DNA of 64,000 nt from Climacium dendroides (Eukaryota; Streptophyta; Bryopsida; Hypnales; Climaciaceae): positions 20,765,029 to 20,829,028 of the forward strand of contig OX467083.1 in assembly GCA_950106755.1 (NCBI GenBank), in the 5' to 3' direction. Position 1 is the first letter of the stretch. The number at the start of each line of letters is the position of its first letter. Shown here in pieces: positions 34,911-47,540 of this stretch. A model generated the notes under the pieces. That model did not search any database and was not told where the DNA came from. It saw only the letters and a program-made list of their open reading frames with translations. The position numbers and the translations under genes were made by a program.

Positions 34911-35539
34911 CGTTACGTTCAGCAGCTTTCTCACTCCGAAAGTCCGAATCCCAACTCGAAATTATCCTCCGATCCTCGATCAAGCAGATCTTCTTCACTT
35001 GATGATCAGTACTACGTACGCCGTGGTAATAACAATGAATGTCGCACCGATCGAGATGAATTCTTGGCAATGAACTAGCTGTAGCTAGCTAGCCTCGTAA
35101 TGGGAGCTAGCAGCTTCGGAGAGGCCGGTACGTTGTTGTAAATGAGATTGCAATTGATCAATTGATTGCAGTTTGATTGCAATTGCAAGTGGAGAGGGTT
35201 GGTTGAGAAATGGAGGGAGGGAGTTGATTTCAAGTAGGCGAGAAATCGAAGTGACGCGCGTCGATCTCGCAAGGACGGAGTCTCGCGGACGTACGGTTTT
35301 GTGGTCGCTGCGGGGACTGCGCTGCAGGTCAGGGAGGAGTGAGTTTGTACGTATGCTGTGTTCCGCATTCGGTCCTTGTTTTCAGTCTCGATCACGTGAC
35401 GGATCGACGCAATTGCAGTCGGGTTGAGCTCGAGCTCCAATGCGAGAATGGCAGGTAACTTAATGCTGATCCGCACCAAAGTGTTTCAAAAAGTGTTGAA
35501 ATGGATAGAAGGAGAGAGAAGGAACTAGATACTGTACTA

Positions 35540-35900
35540 TGCAAGCTTGAGGAATTTCAGATCAATTGGAATTGTACAACATAGTGGACAAAAATAGTAA
35601 GTAAAGAAAAGTATAACATGATTCAAAATATCTAAATTGTTAAGAAATTTTGTTATGGAAATTTTGAAAAATCCCAATCTCAAAGGTCGTAATGTTGTAA
35701 TAAACAATCGACTTTCAATGATTTTATTTTTTCCAAAAAATATTGTAAATTGAGTTAAATGAAGGACTTCAAAGTTTATTGTAGAGTAGACATTTCATAA
35801 ATGGCCACAAACTAAAACTCCTCATAACTTTCATCACCAATTGTTATCAATTAAATATAAAATAATATAATAAAAATACATTTAAAATTCACTTTTGTGA
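35540..35900 (+). repeat. Solo copy of a dispersed repeat (family IR-A)
   Basis: Matches 57655-58020 in the same orientation and the reverse complement of about 53960-54240. Shared words include 'ttggaattgtac', 'ctaaattgttaagaa', 'gtaatgttgta' and 'ctcataactttcat'. It starts right after the 5' region of the secreted peptide gene at 34641. No coding. Confidence 0.65.
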
Positions 35901-36344
35901 AATGAGAATTTGGTATGCTTGATTGTAATCATGTTATTGCAAAACCCTTTCATTCTGATTTTATTTTAACTACTCACACTCAAGGTAGCCAAAGTGCTTG
36001 TTTGTCTTGAAGGTAGCATATTGCACTAAATTTCACAAACTTATTTTGGGATCACTACTACTCATTGTCAAGGTGGTCAAAGTTGATGCTTGATTGTCTT
36101 GAAGGTAGCATAATGCACTAAATTCCATAAACTAATTCTTAGATCACTAGTAACCATTCACCTTTGTGCATTTTGGTAGGGAGGGCATTCCCTCCAAAAT
36201 TCAAAGAAATGACTGGTCGCTTACAAGGTGGGATGTTTTAAGTAAACTCGGAAAACCTTGCGCCATAAACATCACCTTCTATATAAATGTATGAAAGAAC
36301 CCCAAACTACAACCTTTATCACCTTATTTGTTCAATCAAGCAAT
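35901..36344. other. AT-rich DNA with a local duplication
   Basis: A block of about 90 bp ('caaggt-g-caaagt...cttgaaggtagcata-tgcactaaatt') occurs twice, at 35983 and 36069. No coding. Confidence 0.5.
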
Positions 36345-36581
36345 CACTAGTAGAATCTCCTATTTATCTAAACATGAGTTGTCTAACTTGACGTTGTTTA
36401 CCTAAATGTTCAATGTAACTACCCCATGTTTTATGTCATTGAAGATGTTACAATGAACATTAGTAGATGTCAATGTTGACATGATATTAACATAAAAACA
36501 TGAAGTTGTTACATTGAAATTCAGGTAAATAGCATTAAGTTAGACAACTCATGTCTAGATAAACATGAGATTCTACTAGTG
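36345..36581. mobile_element. CACTA-type MITE (237 bp)
   Basis: Ends CACTAGTAGAATCTCCTATT and, inverted, CACTAGTAGAATCTCATGTT. Complementarity continues inward ('aacatgagttgtctaactt' against its mirror). Flanks are AAT and GAT, 2 of 3 matching, as expected for a decayed 3-bp duplication. Confidence 0.85.
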
Positions 36582-38559
36582 GATTGAGGATTTTCACAAG
36601 GCTAAACTATCATTTTAAATAGAAGCTTCAAGGTCTTCAACAGCTTCTGTTGAAGCAAGTATGGTTGATGTTGAAGCAAATGGAATAGTTGATCTTATAC
36701 TACAACTTGAGTTACTTGGAGTTAGAATCCCTTTTTGAAAAAGTTGCTGCAACTACTCTTTGCATTTGATTCCTTCACCTGCAAATCATCAATACTTCCA
36801 CTTGCGCCATTTTCCTCTACTCACATCGCTCCATTCTCTCCTCTACTTCTGATACAACATCCTTCAAATCCAAGTGCATACTCACTCCTGCAACTTCACA
36901 TTTTTCAACTGATTTTTTTCGCTCTCATTTGCATGTGTTGGAATGCATGGTAACACAATGTTCTTGCTAAAGATTTAGAGTCTGTCTGAGATACAATGAG
37001 TGTGTGGTATATAATTGCTTTCTTATATGTAGTTGACTGTGGTCTTTAGTGTTGAGGATCTTTGAAAACTGGCATGTAGTTTGGTGTTCAATTTGTGAAT
37101 TCTGGTTTTAATTTTGGTTTGTTTGGATTTTTGTGCAACATTTTGGATGGCATTTCTTGCTTGTGCTATTTTTTTACAAGCTTGTTTTTTGAAAAAACTG
37201 AAAGCTCTTGGGATTCCAACTTGTTTTGTGGCATTTGGGCATACAATTCTTATATATAGAATCTCAAAAAACTTCCTTCTCTTCAATGGATCTTTTCCAT
37301 CTTGATATGCATGTATTGGAATAGTAACACAATATTTGGAGTCTAGAGAGCTAAAGTTGTAGAATTTGTAAATCTGGAGATACAATTACTATTTGTAACT
37401 CCATTTTCTTGTATTGAAGTTTGTTTGGATTGTGAAGAGCAAGAGTAAAAAGGAGAAGAGCAAAAAGGTTTGACCATTACCTTCTTGTGATTTTATTTTG
37501 GAATCTATCCAATGATATGCCATCACCTTTGGTATAGTATGTGAAATTAAGAGTACTTGTAGAGTTTACTAGGATGACCATTTGGAATGACTATCATTTA
37601 ATCATTTCTTATATTAATTTTTCTAGAATTTGTTCATTGCATGCTCATAATCTTATATTAGCAACACTTTGTATCTCACTACAATGCATACTCATCATTT
37701 TTTAATACCAACACTGTGTATCACTCTACAATGGATTGGAGTTAGAAAATGCCAAACTCAATGAGATTTGACTATCTTTTTCTATTGTATTATTGTGTAG
37801 TTGCAAACAGATTTCTCTTTTTTAGGTTGGTTTTTCTTCTGAGTTTTTATTAAATTCCTATGGTGGGACGAAAGGATTTGTCTTACATTGACTGAGCTTT
37901 CTAGTTTAGGACCTTGTCTCACTTGTGTTGGAGTGCTCTTAAGTTCAAGGTAGGAGAAAAGAGAAGGAGGAAATTGATGTTGTAGAGTAGATGCAAGTAT
38001 TTTTTAAAGTTTACACAATTTCATTGGTGTTTAAAACATTTTGTTTGACCCTTGCTTATTGGTTGCTCTTAACGAATAGAAGCCAAATCCAATAACAACT
38101 TCAAAACTTGAATATGAGGTGGCTATTGTAGATGAACTTGTGAAAGACACCTACTTGTTAAAGATATCATACAAATTTTTGTTTCTTAAATATGTTCAAA
38201 AACTATGAATATGCAACTTGTAGTACTATATCCTTATTCCTTTTAGAATAGATTATTTTGGTTTTTCTTTGGTTTTTTAACATTTTTATATAGTTGTATT
38301 GAACATTTTCTCATACAATGTTAGTTAGTTATTGGTAGTCAGTTTTTGTATTTCTGTAGTTTCCAACATTAATCACTAATGAGAATGGGTTACTATAGCT
38401 TGTGATAGCTTAAGTAAGAATCTTGAACAAGAGAGGGAGCAGTGTAAGGGATCAAACACAAAAATCAAAGCCTTGCAAAGCAAACAAAATTTGGGCATAG
38501 GCAAGCATTGTGCAAGTTTGTAAATTGACTTATACATAAACAATGTGAACCCAATTTCA
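36582..38559. other. Intergenic AT-rich DNA, no gene supported
   Basis: Short open frames only. No repeat or domain recognised. Confidence 0.4.
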
Positions 38560-39531
38560 TTTCTTACAAATGGAACTCTTCATATTCTTTTCCAACAATG
38601 AACTATCAATTTTTGCAGGAGCATTTTTAAACATAGCAAGAGCATGCTTCTGTTCAAGATATGGCTTACCATTTCCAAATGACTTAACTATTTTTTGTCA
38701 TCAATGCAGAATGTCTAGAGATAAGGGACAAGTTTGTTTGGAGAAAGGTGAAGGGACACTAAAAAATAAAGAACTAGTTGACACCATTTTAGAATTTAGA
38801 GGTCCCTCTCATACAAAATCTTTAAATGTAAACCCTACCCTAAAGTCACCATCTTACAATACAATTTCCAATCCTCCGCTTATTAAAAATAAGAAAAGAG
38901 AAGGTATATGGCAAACTAGCGCTATGTAAAAATTGGGCTATCCAATATAGTAATCTTAAAGATAATAGTAAACAAGTAAAAAATGGATCAAAGATGGACA
39001 AGACAATGGAGTTCTTCCTCAAGGCACCTTTATTTTAGAAGATATAGAAGTGAGGGAAGCTTTAAACAAAATAATAGATGACAACATTAATGATTTACAT
39101 GAATTAAAATTCAAAGATAGAAGTGAGACTTATAAAGTGAAAAAAAATATTTAGATGCAAATAAAAACACATTTTAAGTATAAAAGGCAAAAAGAGAGAT
39201 AGTTGCAAAGAAAAATGGCACATGAGGCCCTTAAGACATCCCATAGTACCCAAACACATCATTTGCAAGAAGATCCAATGTGGTTCTTAGAAGGTCCATT
39301 GGGTGAGGGTGTTCACGGGTTACAAGGGGAGGATGGAAAAGATGGAGTTGTAGTCCAATGGAGGAAAATGGTGTTGATGAAGATGATGAAACGTTAGTAA
39401 TGAAGGATATAGGGCTAAGTGATGTTGATCTAATGTATTCACAATTAGATGCATTCATAATTGAGAAAAATGTCACTATAAGTCCTAAGCCTTTTCCCAC
39501 ATATAGAAGGGTAAGGGAGTTAAATTTTGAA
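38560..39531 (+). pseudogene. Degenerate coding remnant, family unknown
   Basis: Protein-like pieces in shifting frames: RNKGQ-like basic text, KNKELVDTILEFRGPSHTKS, DGQDNGVLPQGTFILEDIEV, REALNKIIDDNINDLHELKF and, at 39358, DDETLVMKDIGLSDVDLMYS. The trace is cut at 39540 by a Mutator-like MITE. It may be part of an old transposon or retroelement; no diagnostic domain is seen. Confidence 0.3.
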
Positions 39532-39540
39532 GAAAAATTC

Positions 39541-40101
39541 TCGGGGGGGCACTTAGAGTGTCCATTAAAAACCACATGCAAACAAAACTTTGAATCCCTA
39601 TATACTTTCTAAATTTTAAATAAAATAAAATGAAAAAAATATAAATATATTTTTCTACTTTGAAAGTTTATATTTTGAATTATTGATATTTTTATTTGTT
39701 ACTAATAATTAGTTACAAATTTTTGAAGTAAAAATGATATACTATAGAGCTGAAAAATAACTTTCACATCCCTATATTATATAAGAAAAAAATATTTTAA
39801 AAATGAACAAAAAATTCCTAAAAATAACACTCTATTGAAAGCTCATTTTAAGTTGAATATTGATGCAATGGTCATCTAAATGTGTTCTCTAAAAATATTT
39901 GAGTTAAAAAACATGCTATTTTAGTGCATTTTTAACCTCTTTTAGAAATCATGCCATATTTTATTTGAGTTTGAAATTTTGGGGGTAGAATCCTATAGTC
40001 AGTAGTAAACAATGCTCAAAATTTGAAGTTAAAATTATAGTTTATTAGAAATCACTTGTTCGCATGTGATTTGTTGTAGTAGAACTAAGTGCACCCCTGA
40101 G
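39541..40101. mobile_element. Mutator-like MITE, copy A (561 bp)
   Basis: Left end TCGGGGGGGCACTTAG, inverted right end CTCAGGGGTGCACTTAG. Flanks GAAAAATTC (39532-39540) and GAAAGATTG (40102-40110) match at 7 of 9. The interior is homologous, in inverted orientation, to the element at 42692-43281 over its whole length. No coding. Confidence 0.7.
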
Positions 40102-40110
40102 GAAAGATTG

Positions 40111-42682
40111 CAATTGGTGGCTATGTTTATTCATAATAAAGGACTTCATTGGGAGACATCAAGCGGAGGTCGAAATATTTGAATCCTAAATGAGATTGGC
40201 AAGCATGGTTAGGGGTTCCACAACCTTCACTTCCTTGTATGGCGAAGGTAAATTAGATAAGTATTGCTTTGCTATTGCTTAAGGTTATATCCAATCCATC
40301 AAATGTAACATTCCAATTAATCGTAACAACATGATTTAAACATCTCCATTCATTGAGTAGAAATTTGAATGGAGTGTGTCATCTCATGCAATGTTTTGCC
40401 TCACACACCTTGCCTTACACATGAACTCACTTTGTTTGTGGTGGCCTTATACAATGCCTATCAAGTGGCTAGTTTTTTGGCTGCCAAATTTTTTTTCTTG
40501 AATCAGTAGTATATTGGAGTTACTTTACATATCATAAATCTAATGAAACCTTTGGTACCTTTGTCTCCACAAGGGGTATAGAATTATGTTAACTAATATT
40601 GATAGTGTGTTCCAATCGAAGTGAAGGAGACTTGCTATTGAAGAAACAAAGGCCAACGGGGATATTGGTGGAGAGAATGAGTTATTGCGAAGTTTGTTAG
40701 TTGTTCATCAAGTACATTGAGTACTAGCTCACCTGACATCCATCAATATTCTATTACAAGTAGAAAGAAGTTGACGGTCATGAATGCCATTGCTTTGCAA
40801 ATTTCTACTCTTGACTATATTACCTCATTCTTTGTTATGTTCAGAGCATATCTTTGAAGATTAATGACGCGGTGGTTATTTGCAATAATTGTCTTATCTC
40901 ATGCTCCATCAAATTCCGCAGTCAAGGTTAAATTTTCTTGAATAAGGTAGTTTACTTCCTAATTTTTGTGTTAAAGAGGTTTTTTGGATCTAGGTTTGTA
41001 ATTAGTGAAGACCGGAGAGGGATGATAGGAAGTCACCATGTTCTGCAAGTTTGTGTAGGGCAATACTTTTGTATCTACCCTCGCCTTTTAGCTTATTTGT
41101 GTTTCAAAACAAGCGTGGATTATTGGGAGTAATATAACACAAAACTGACTTAAAAAAACTTATTTCAAGGTGGAGCAAGTTTCAAATTGGCTATCAATTC
41201 TATTGTTTGTTATAATATTGACTAAAATCTAATTTTTTCAAGTATTTTTTCCAATGTTCATTTAGGTACTGAAAATTTTAATTAACAATGGAAGAAATTT
41301 TAGGCAATTCTATGAATGCTATTGCAAAGTATTATACTTAATTATCATAGGTCTAAGTGGAGGAGAGTGTAGCTTTGGAACAATGGAAGTTTTTGCAGCT
41401 TTATATAGGATTTTCTTGAACCACATGCATTCACCATTTTGATAATCACAAATTTTCCAATTATGTCAATGAATGTTGTATCATATAAAGAAGATTTGAA
41501 TTGGTGTAATATGCATTATTGGATGTATGCATTGATTGTAGTATAATAGAGCTCCTCCATAATGCCTAGTACAACAAAGGATTGGCTGTCATAGAGGAGC
41601 AACACAACTAGTACTTGACAAGCCTTCTCTAACCAACAAGAACTTCTAGTATGTTGTTATGTGCACACGAACTTTATTTTGTAATTTTTTTCTAACATGG
41701 ATGTGATTATTAGGCTTGAAATCATCTTGAAAGCTTTGGATGTTGATTACAGGTGAAAATAATCATTAAGAATGTCCACAAGTACAAGGAACCTATGTAG
41801 AAATATATTGGCATCAAGGACCTTCATCTACATCAAGGTGCACTCTTCCTTCTTTGTTTTTTTTGCCTTGACAAAGCTTTTTTGATCCTAAATGGGATAG
41901 ATGAGAGCTATTGCTTTCTGTTGTTGGGAAGAGTGCAACTTATTATTGAATTAAAATGATTTTTTTGGCTTATGTAGGGTTTGGTACTTTGGTATTCAAT
42001 TCCATTTTTGACTCCCGTTTTTCCTCTCAAATTTTAGATGAGTAGCAGTCATACTGATTTTGTTACATTATGTTGATTCCAGGTTCAGAAGTGTATATGC
42101 ATTACAGAAGTTAACCTTGGAGAGAGTAGCCAAAAAGTTAATCATGGAGAGACCCATGGAGAGAGCAATCAGGAATCAAAGCCAATGCAATAGGTGGTTG
42201 CAACCACCTATTGGTGAATTGGGTCCCAAGTGTCAAAAATTCAAGGATCTTAGAGATTAGGTTTTGCAGGGTAGATTTTGCAAATAATCAGCATGTGGGT
42301 GTATTGCTATAGTCAAGATTTAAGTATACTATTGTGCTTCAAGTATGTTTTCTTTGCAATATTAAGATTATCTCTTCATATGCAATCAAATTTTAAACCA
42401 TTTTATTAATTCCCAATTTCATACCATGTAGTGACTTTCATTCATTGCATGAATGTTCAAGAATCCATCCATTGTAGTGGAATTTCATCCAATAATATAA
42501 TAAACTTCATCCAACTATTCAACGAAAGTCACCCTTAAAGGTCAAAAATTCATCCAAATTGGGAAAAAATCCACATTTGTTTAGAAAAATTAGATTTAGC
42601 CCTAGTTAATGGTCTTGTTCTTAGCTGGGGATAAAACACAAATATAGCCCCGGCTAGCAGTTGCATTCTTAGCTAGGGATAA
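40111..42682. other. Intergenic AT-rich DNA, no gene supported
   Basis: Only short open frames (the longest about 66 residues, 42060-42260). The 5' part could continue the remnant interrupted at 39540. Confidence 0.35.
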
Positions 42683-42691
42683 ACATTGCCC

Positions 42692-43281
42692 GTGGGGGGT
42701 GCACTACAAAGGAAGTTCATGGGTGAGGAGCGATCAAACCCTAACTACCCATTTCTACTTTTCCTAATTACTTTCTAATAAACTATAATTTCAACCTACA
42801 ATTTTGAGCTCTGTTTAACAATGTCTATAGGTTTCTATTGCCAAAAATTTCAATCCAAAATAACATGTGATACATTATCTAGAAAGGATTGAAAAATAAA
42901 CTAAAATGGCATGTTTTTCAACTAAAATATTTATAGAGATCACATGAAGATGACAATTGTATCAATATTTAGCCAAAATAAACTTTTAATAGAAAGCTAT
43001 TCATAGAATTTTTTTTTCATTTTTCAAATTTTTTTTCTTATATAATATAGGGGTGTGAAAGTTATTTTTAGCTTTACAATGTATCTTTTTTCTTCTAAAA
43101 TTTTTAATTAATTATTATTAACATAAAAAAATATCAATAATTCAGAACATAAACTTTTAAAGTAGGAAAATCTATTCATATATTTTTTTAGAAAAAAAAT
43201 AATATTTTAGGATATAATATAGGGGGTCCAAAATTTGGTCGCTCCTCACCCATGAACTTCTTTTGTAGTGCACCCCCCGGG
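42692..43281. mobile_element. Mutator-like MITE, copy B (590 bp)
   Basis: A perfect 9-bp duplication ACATTGCCC flanks it (42683-42691 and 43282-43290). The ends read GTGGGGGGTGCACTACAAAG and, inverted, CCCGGGGGGTGCACTACAAA. The arms match further over 'gaagttcatgggtgaggagcga'. A 9-bp duplication is the Mutator-type hallmark. It contains no gene. The CACTA word inside the end is coincidental, because a 3-bp duplication next to it does not match. Confidence 0.85.
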
Positions 43282-43290
43282 ACATTGCCC

Positions 43291-45190
43291 TTTAGCCCCG
43301 ACTACTGGTTCCAAAAGAGGGCTAAGTTTTTTAGCCCCCCCCCCTTTTGACTAAGGTAGGTGGCTTAAAATCCGCCCTTCTTCTTCTTCAGACCATCTTG
43401 TAAGTAGCTGTAGAATGGATGCTAGGTGATCCTTGAATGGACCTCTTTGGTCCGTTAATGAATTCAAGAAAAATTGTTTTTTTATTGCAAGAGCCAATCA
43501 TTGTCTTTGGTTTTTGCACATTTCTTTATAACTCACAAGGGGACGGATTTTGGGACACCGAAAGTCACAAATAGGTGCCTATGACCTCAATCTTTGAAAA
43601 TTCATAAGTAATTCAAAAATGCTTGGAAAAATACAAAACTACTTGTATTGTATTCCACATCTATTTTTCTTTCTCTGAAAAATGAGCTAAAATCCTTTTG
43701 TCCATGAAAACCTGTGAAAAAGGCAAATCAGCCCTTAAAAGGTTGCTTTTAGAGCCTCCTACCTTAATGTTAACAAGGGTCTGAAACTATGGCTAGACCA
43801 CCCTAGTTTGGCCTTGGCTACTAGCTTCAAAATCCCTAGTGTGTGTGAAGGTTGGTGGAAATTAAGCCTAGGGCTGTTCATTTTGGGTCCCACGCTTAGC
43901 CTCAAGTAGGATTTTTGGATTTTATTTGGTCTAGTGTGCCCTGTGTCGTTGCCACAGTCAAAATAAATGTAAAAATAATTTTCTAATTTTTTAATCCCCC
44001 AAAACTTCAAAAATTAATAACTTTTGCACCATGAGTTAGAACACCACAAATCAAAGCCCGTACACCCTTCCTTGCTGAGAGCTTTCCAATGGTACCAAAG
44101 ATGCAACTAAGGGACACACAATCCAAGAGATCTCAACATAATAAACAAACAAACAACCTAATTTAATGGATAGATTGGAGAGTGCAGAAAGATGAAGCTA
44201 TGGGCACTTGGATATTATATATAAGGGTCTAATTCAACATCGATGTGTTGAAATTGAATTTTTTTTATAGAAATGACTTGATTTATACCAAATTTGACCT
44301 TCAGATTGTTTATTTATTTACTTGTGGTGTTTGTATTGATGTATATATAAATCCCACCTATTAGTAATTGGAAGGGGCTACTTGTCCATGGAACTAATAA
44401 AGGAATGTGGAACTTTGAAACTTTAGGATTGAAGAAAAATAAAAGTATTCTTGAATTTCAACATATAATTCTTATATAATTTTTTTTGCTAAAGGTTATA
44501 TTTATCCAATGGAATTATAAAATTAAAGATGTATTTTTAATTTGAAGAAGACAAGTATAACCTTCATAGGGCAAGTAAGGGATCAAAATATCCACCTTCT
44601 TGTGGAGATTCAATTACTTTATTATCATTATTTTAACATTATTTGTATCTTTAATTAAATATTCAAAACCAAAAAATGAACATACTTCCAATATTACATA
44701 GAGTAGGGTAAAGATTTGCCCCTTGGTGCATGTCCTAAACACTAAGTCTAAATCAAGAAAACCAAAATAATTTATCACTTTCATTGATCAAATTCCACCA
44801 CTAATATAAACTCTTTGACTAATGAAAGTATTCAAGATTTTTAATTTATCATGACATGGTCCCAAGTGTAAAAGGACCCTAAATCAAATTCCAAAATTGA
44901 ATTTGGAAACTAGACCTATTGAGTTTTTATATTTTCCTCCTTTGTGTAATTACACCTTAGGAATCAAAACATGCAATTGAGCATGAAAATGCATTGAGTA
45001 TTGTACAATTAGGATACACAAATTTGACCTTCTCTTCGACAACAATCTATTGAATCCAAAATCTCTTGGATACTTGCCACACTACCATTGCCAATAGCAC
45101 TGGCATGTGTCACATCTAACTATTTTACTAAGAACATGACTTTCCTCTGAGTAGTCAGATTAACCCTTAAACAATGCTACAAGTGATTTT
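43291..45190. other. Intergenic AT-rich DNA, no gene supported
   Basis: Includes a run of ten C at about 43338-43347. No gene or element recognised. Confidence 0.4.
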
Positions 45191-45387
45191 CCACCAATGA
45201 ATGATAAAGAATCTTTCAATATAGGACAAAAGTGCAATTGTTTATCCTTGACATTTTATGAAAAAAGGAGAAATCATGCACAATAATTTCACCTTCTATG
45301 AGCATTTTTGATTTTTTTAAGTAGATGATGTCATACAATATATGATTTCCACAGTCAACAACTAGACGTTTAACCCACAATCAACAA

Positions 45388-45592
45388 CCAGACATTTAAC
45401 CCATAAACAACATTGTAGCCATTTTCTGGTCGATGAATCCAGACATTTAACCCATAAACAACATTGTAGCCATTTTCTGGTCGATGAATCCAGACATTTA
45501 ACCCATAAACAACATTGTAGCCATTTTCTGGTCGATGAATCCAGACATTTAACCCATAAACAACATTGTAGCCATTTTCTGGTCGATGAATG
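45388..45592 (+). repeat. 51-bp minisatellite, four copies
   Basis: Four nearly identical 51-bp units containing 'ccagacatttaacccataaa' and 'gccattttctggtcgatgaat'. The matching position in block 3 (58523-58573) has a single diverged copy, so the expansion happened after the duplication. The unit length (17 codons) keeps a spurious minus frame open. Confidence 0.9.
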
Positions 45593-46274
45593 ACACAGAA
45601 TCCTTGTGTATAGGATAGGAGTGCAACTATTCATCCTCAAAATTTTGCATGAAAAAGGGAGGTCTTGTGTAGTAGTTTGACTTCCAATGAGTGCTTTTGC
45701 ATTTTTTTAAACCAACTATTCACAGAATGCAGGAAAGGATGATTCCCACGGTCACAGGCCCGTCCATTTTCAAGGTTCGGGGTTAAGGGGGATGCTTTTA
45801 GACTGTCGGAATTCGAGTGTCTTGCAGGACGAGTTGACCTTCGTTGAACCGGCGTCGGCTTCTTCCTCTCTCTGCGTCCCCGGTTTCGCAGTGACCCGAC
45901 CACGCCGCCTCGCTTTGTCTCCAAGATACTCAGAGTCCTTCCTCGAACTTCAACACCAGCTACCATCACAAGAGCTCATGGAGGTACGCGAACGCGCCAT
46001 TGAGTCGATGAGATGCTCTTCCTGGTAATTCAGCCAGTTCAGATTCCGCCCTTCATTGGAACGACTGCACATATTGTCTCGCTTTAATTCACGTGGTCGA
46101 GAAATTCACACAGTAAAGACTGCCGCAACGCAAGTACGCCCGTAAGTGAAGTACTGTACGTACACAACAGCACCCTTGCTCAGAAAACCCTCCGGGATTC
46201 ACCACGCCGAGATTGCGTGACGCGATTGTGCAGGACGATATTTCCCCGTCGTTATTTCTGTACGTAGTTGCTCC

Positions 46275-46282
46275 TATAAATA
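46275..46282 (+). promoter_or_regulatory. TATA box of secreted peptide gene copy 1
   Basis: TATAAATA in CTCCTATAAATAACAGCTCC, about 225 bp before the ATG. Identical in copies 2 (55984-55991) and 3 (61663-61670). Confidence 0.65.
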
Positions 46283-46499
46283 ACAGCTCCCTTCCTTCAC
46301 TCCTCCACCATCTCCAGCAGCGCTTGCAAGTTCTCATTTCCAATCATCTTTGTGAAAGCTGCTCCAAAACGAGGTCGAAGCAAGGCGCAAAGAACTGATC
46401 TCGATCGTCGTTTCTTGGATACAAGACAGTAATTGTTGTTACACTGATCAAGAGGATCGATCTGCTTGAGGAGGAATTGGAAAGTTGCTGTAAGTGACC

Positions 46500-46793
46500 A
46501 TGGCGAGAGTGATGGCAGTGTTGGTCGTGATGCTCATGTGTGTCGTGGCTGTGAGTGCTGTAAGGCCAGCACCGGGACGTGTTCTGGCGCAAGTGCCTCC
46601 GACGCCCTTGTTCATTGGGGCACCGGATTCGCCTCCTGAAGGCTCTCCCATGGAATCGCCCATGGAATCGCCCGTGGAATCGCTCGTGGAGGCCCCTCCG
46701 GCGTGGGCGCCTGTTTGGGCCCCCGTCCCTGCTCCCGAGTCCGATGGCGCTCCAACTCCCGCTTCTGCCCCTGCTCCGATTCGCGGCTACTAA
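46500..46793 (+). CDS. Small secreted Pro/Ala-rich peptide, copy 1 (97 residues)
   Basis: The ATG at 46500 sits in a good plant start context (GTGACCATGGCG). A 20-residue signal peptide (MARVMAVLVVMLMCVVAVSA) is followed by VRPAPGRVLAQ, GAPDSPPEGS, three MESP/VESx units, APPAWAPVWAPVPAPES and a C-terminal PTPASAPAPIRGY. AP/PAP dipeptides fit hydroxyproline glycosylation of the arabinogalactan-peptide kind; there is no hydrophobic C-terminal anchor signal, so it is probably released to the wall or apoplast. The role is unknown. The copy differs from copies 2 and 3 by having one fewer VESP unit. Confidence 0.8.
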   Translation: MARVMAVLVVMLMCVVAVSAVRPAPGRVLAQVPPTPLFIGAPDSPPEGSPMESPMESPVESLVEAPPAWAPVWAPVPAPESDGAPTPASAPAPIRGY

Positions 46794-47540
46794 GTTATGT
46801 CTCGCTCAGCAGCATAGATCAATGGAGGTGCCTCAAAGGGAGGTTTCGTTTCTCCAGCAATTCATCATTTTTTTGCGACTCTGGAATTGAATATCTGTAA
46901 GACAATTGAGGTCTGTTTTTAGTTCATTGTAGTGTTAGTGCAAAGATTTGCTCCCTTGGACCTAGACCCACTGCTACGGTAGTTCTTTGCCGACACATGG
47001 TTGCGATTGATGCAACTGAGATTGAAATAATGAACTCTTGATTGTTGATTCACATCGTTTTCATCATACATCGATCTGCCGTCACACCCTTCAGCTTTCT
47101 GAATTTTGATTCCAAGTTTTGTTTATCATCGTGCCATCCCACCAGCCCCTTGCGTGTCTTGAGTGTGAATTGTTTTCGATCATTGAGCCTCGAGGAGACA
47201 TTTCGTGTTCTGAGGAAGCGATGGGATCCGGTGGTAGTTTGTCACATCATTCAGTATTTTTCGTAAGTAACTCCAATGCGATGGTAGATTCTGAGTTCGG
47301 TAGGCAGTTTACAATAATGGTACGTTTGCATCTGGGGTTAATTGTTAGAAAGAGAATCGTGTGTGTTCGCACTTCCACTCTATAGCAAATGTCAATCCTA
47401 GGTGGACGGCAAGCTGGCAAGAGGAAAGAACCACTCTAGCAAATGCTGATCTTAGGTGGATGGCAAGCTAGTAAGAGAAAAGAACGATAGTCAAGTCAAT
47501 AAATGAGGACATTGTTCATGTAGTTACGTGAATTACAAAA

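Noticed and set aside
42695..43279. Calling the 42692 element a CACTA transposon because its ends contain CACTACAAA
   Set aside because: The 3-bp flanks next to CACTA do not match (GTG against CAC), whereas a perfect 9-bp duplication brackets the longer GTGGGGGG...CACTA end.
45362..45640. Minus-strand frame with repeated WLQCCLWVKCLDSSTRK, and the idea of a CRISPR-like array
   Set aside because: The 51-bp tandem unit is a multiple of three, which keeps the frame open. There are no spacers between repeats, and the genome is eukaryotic.
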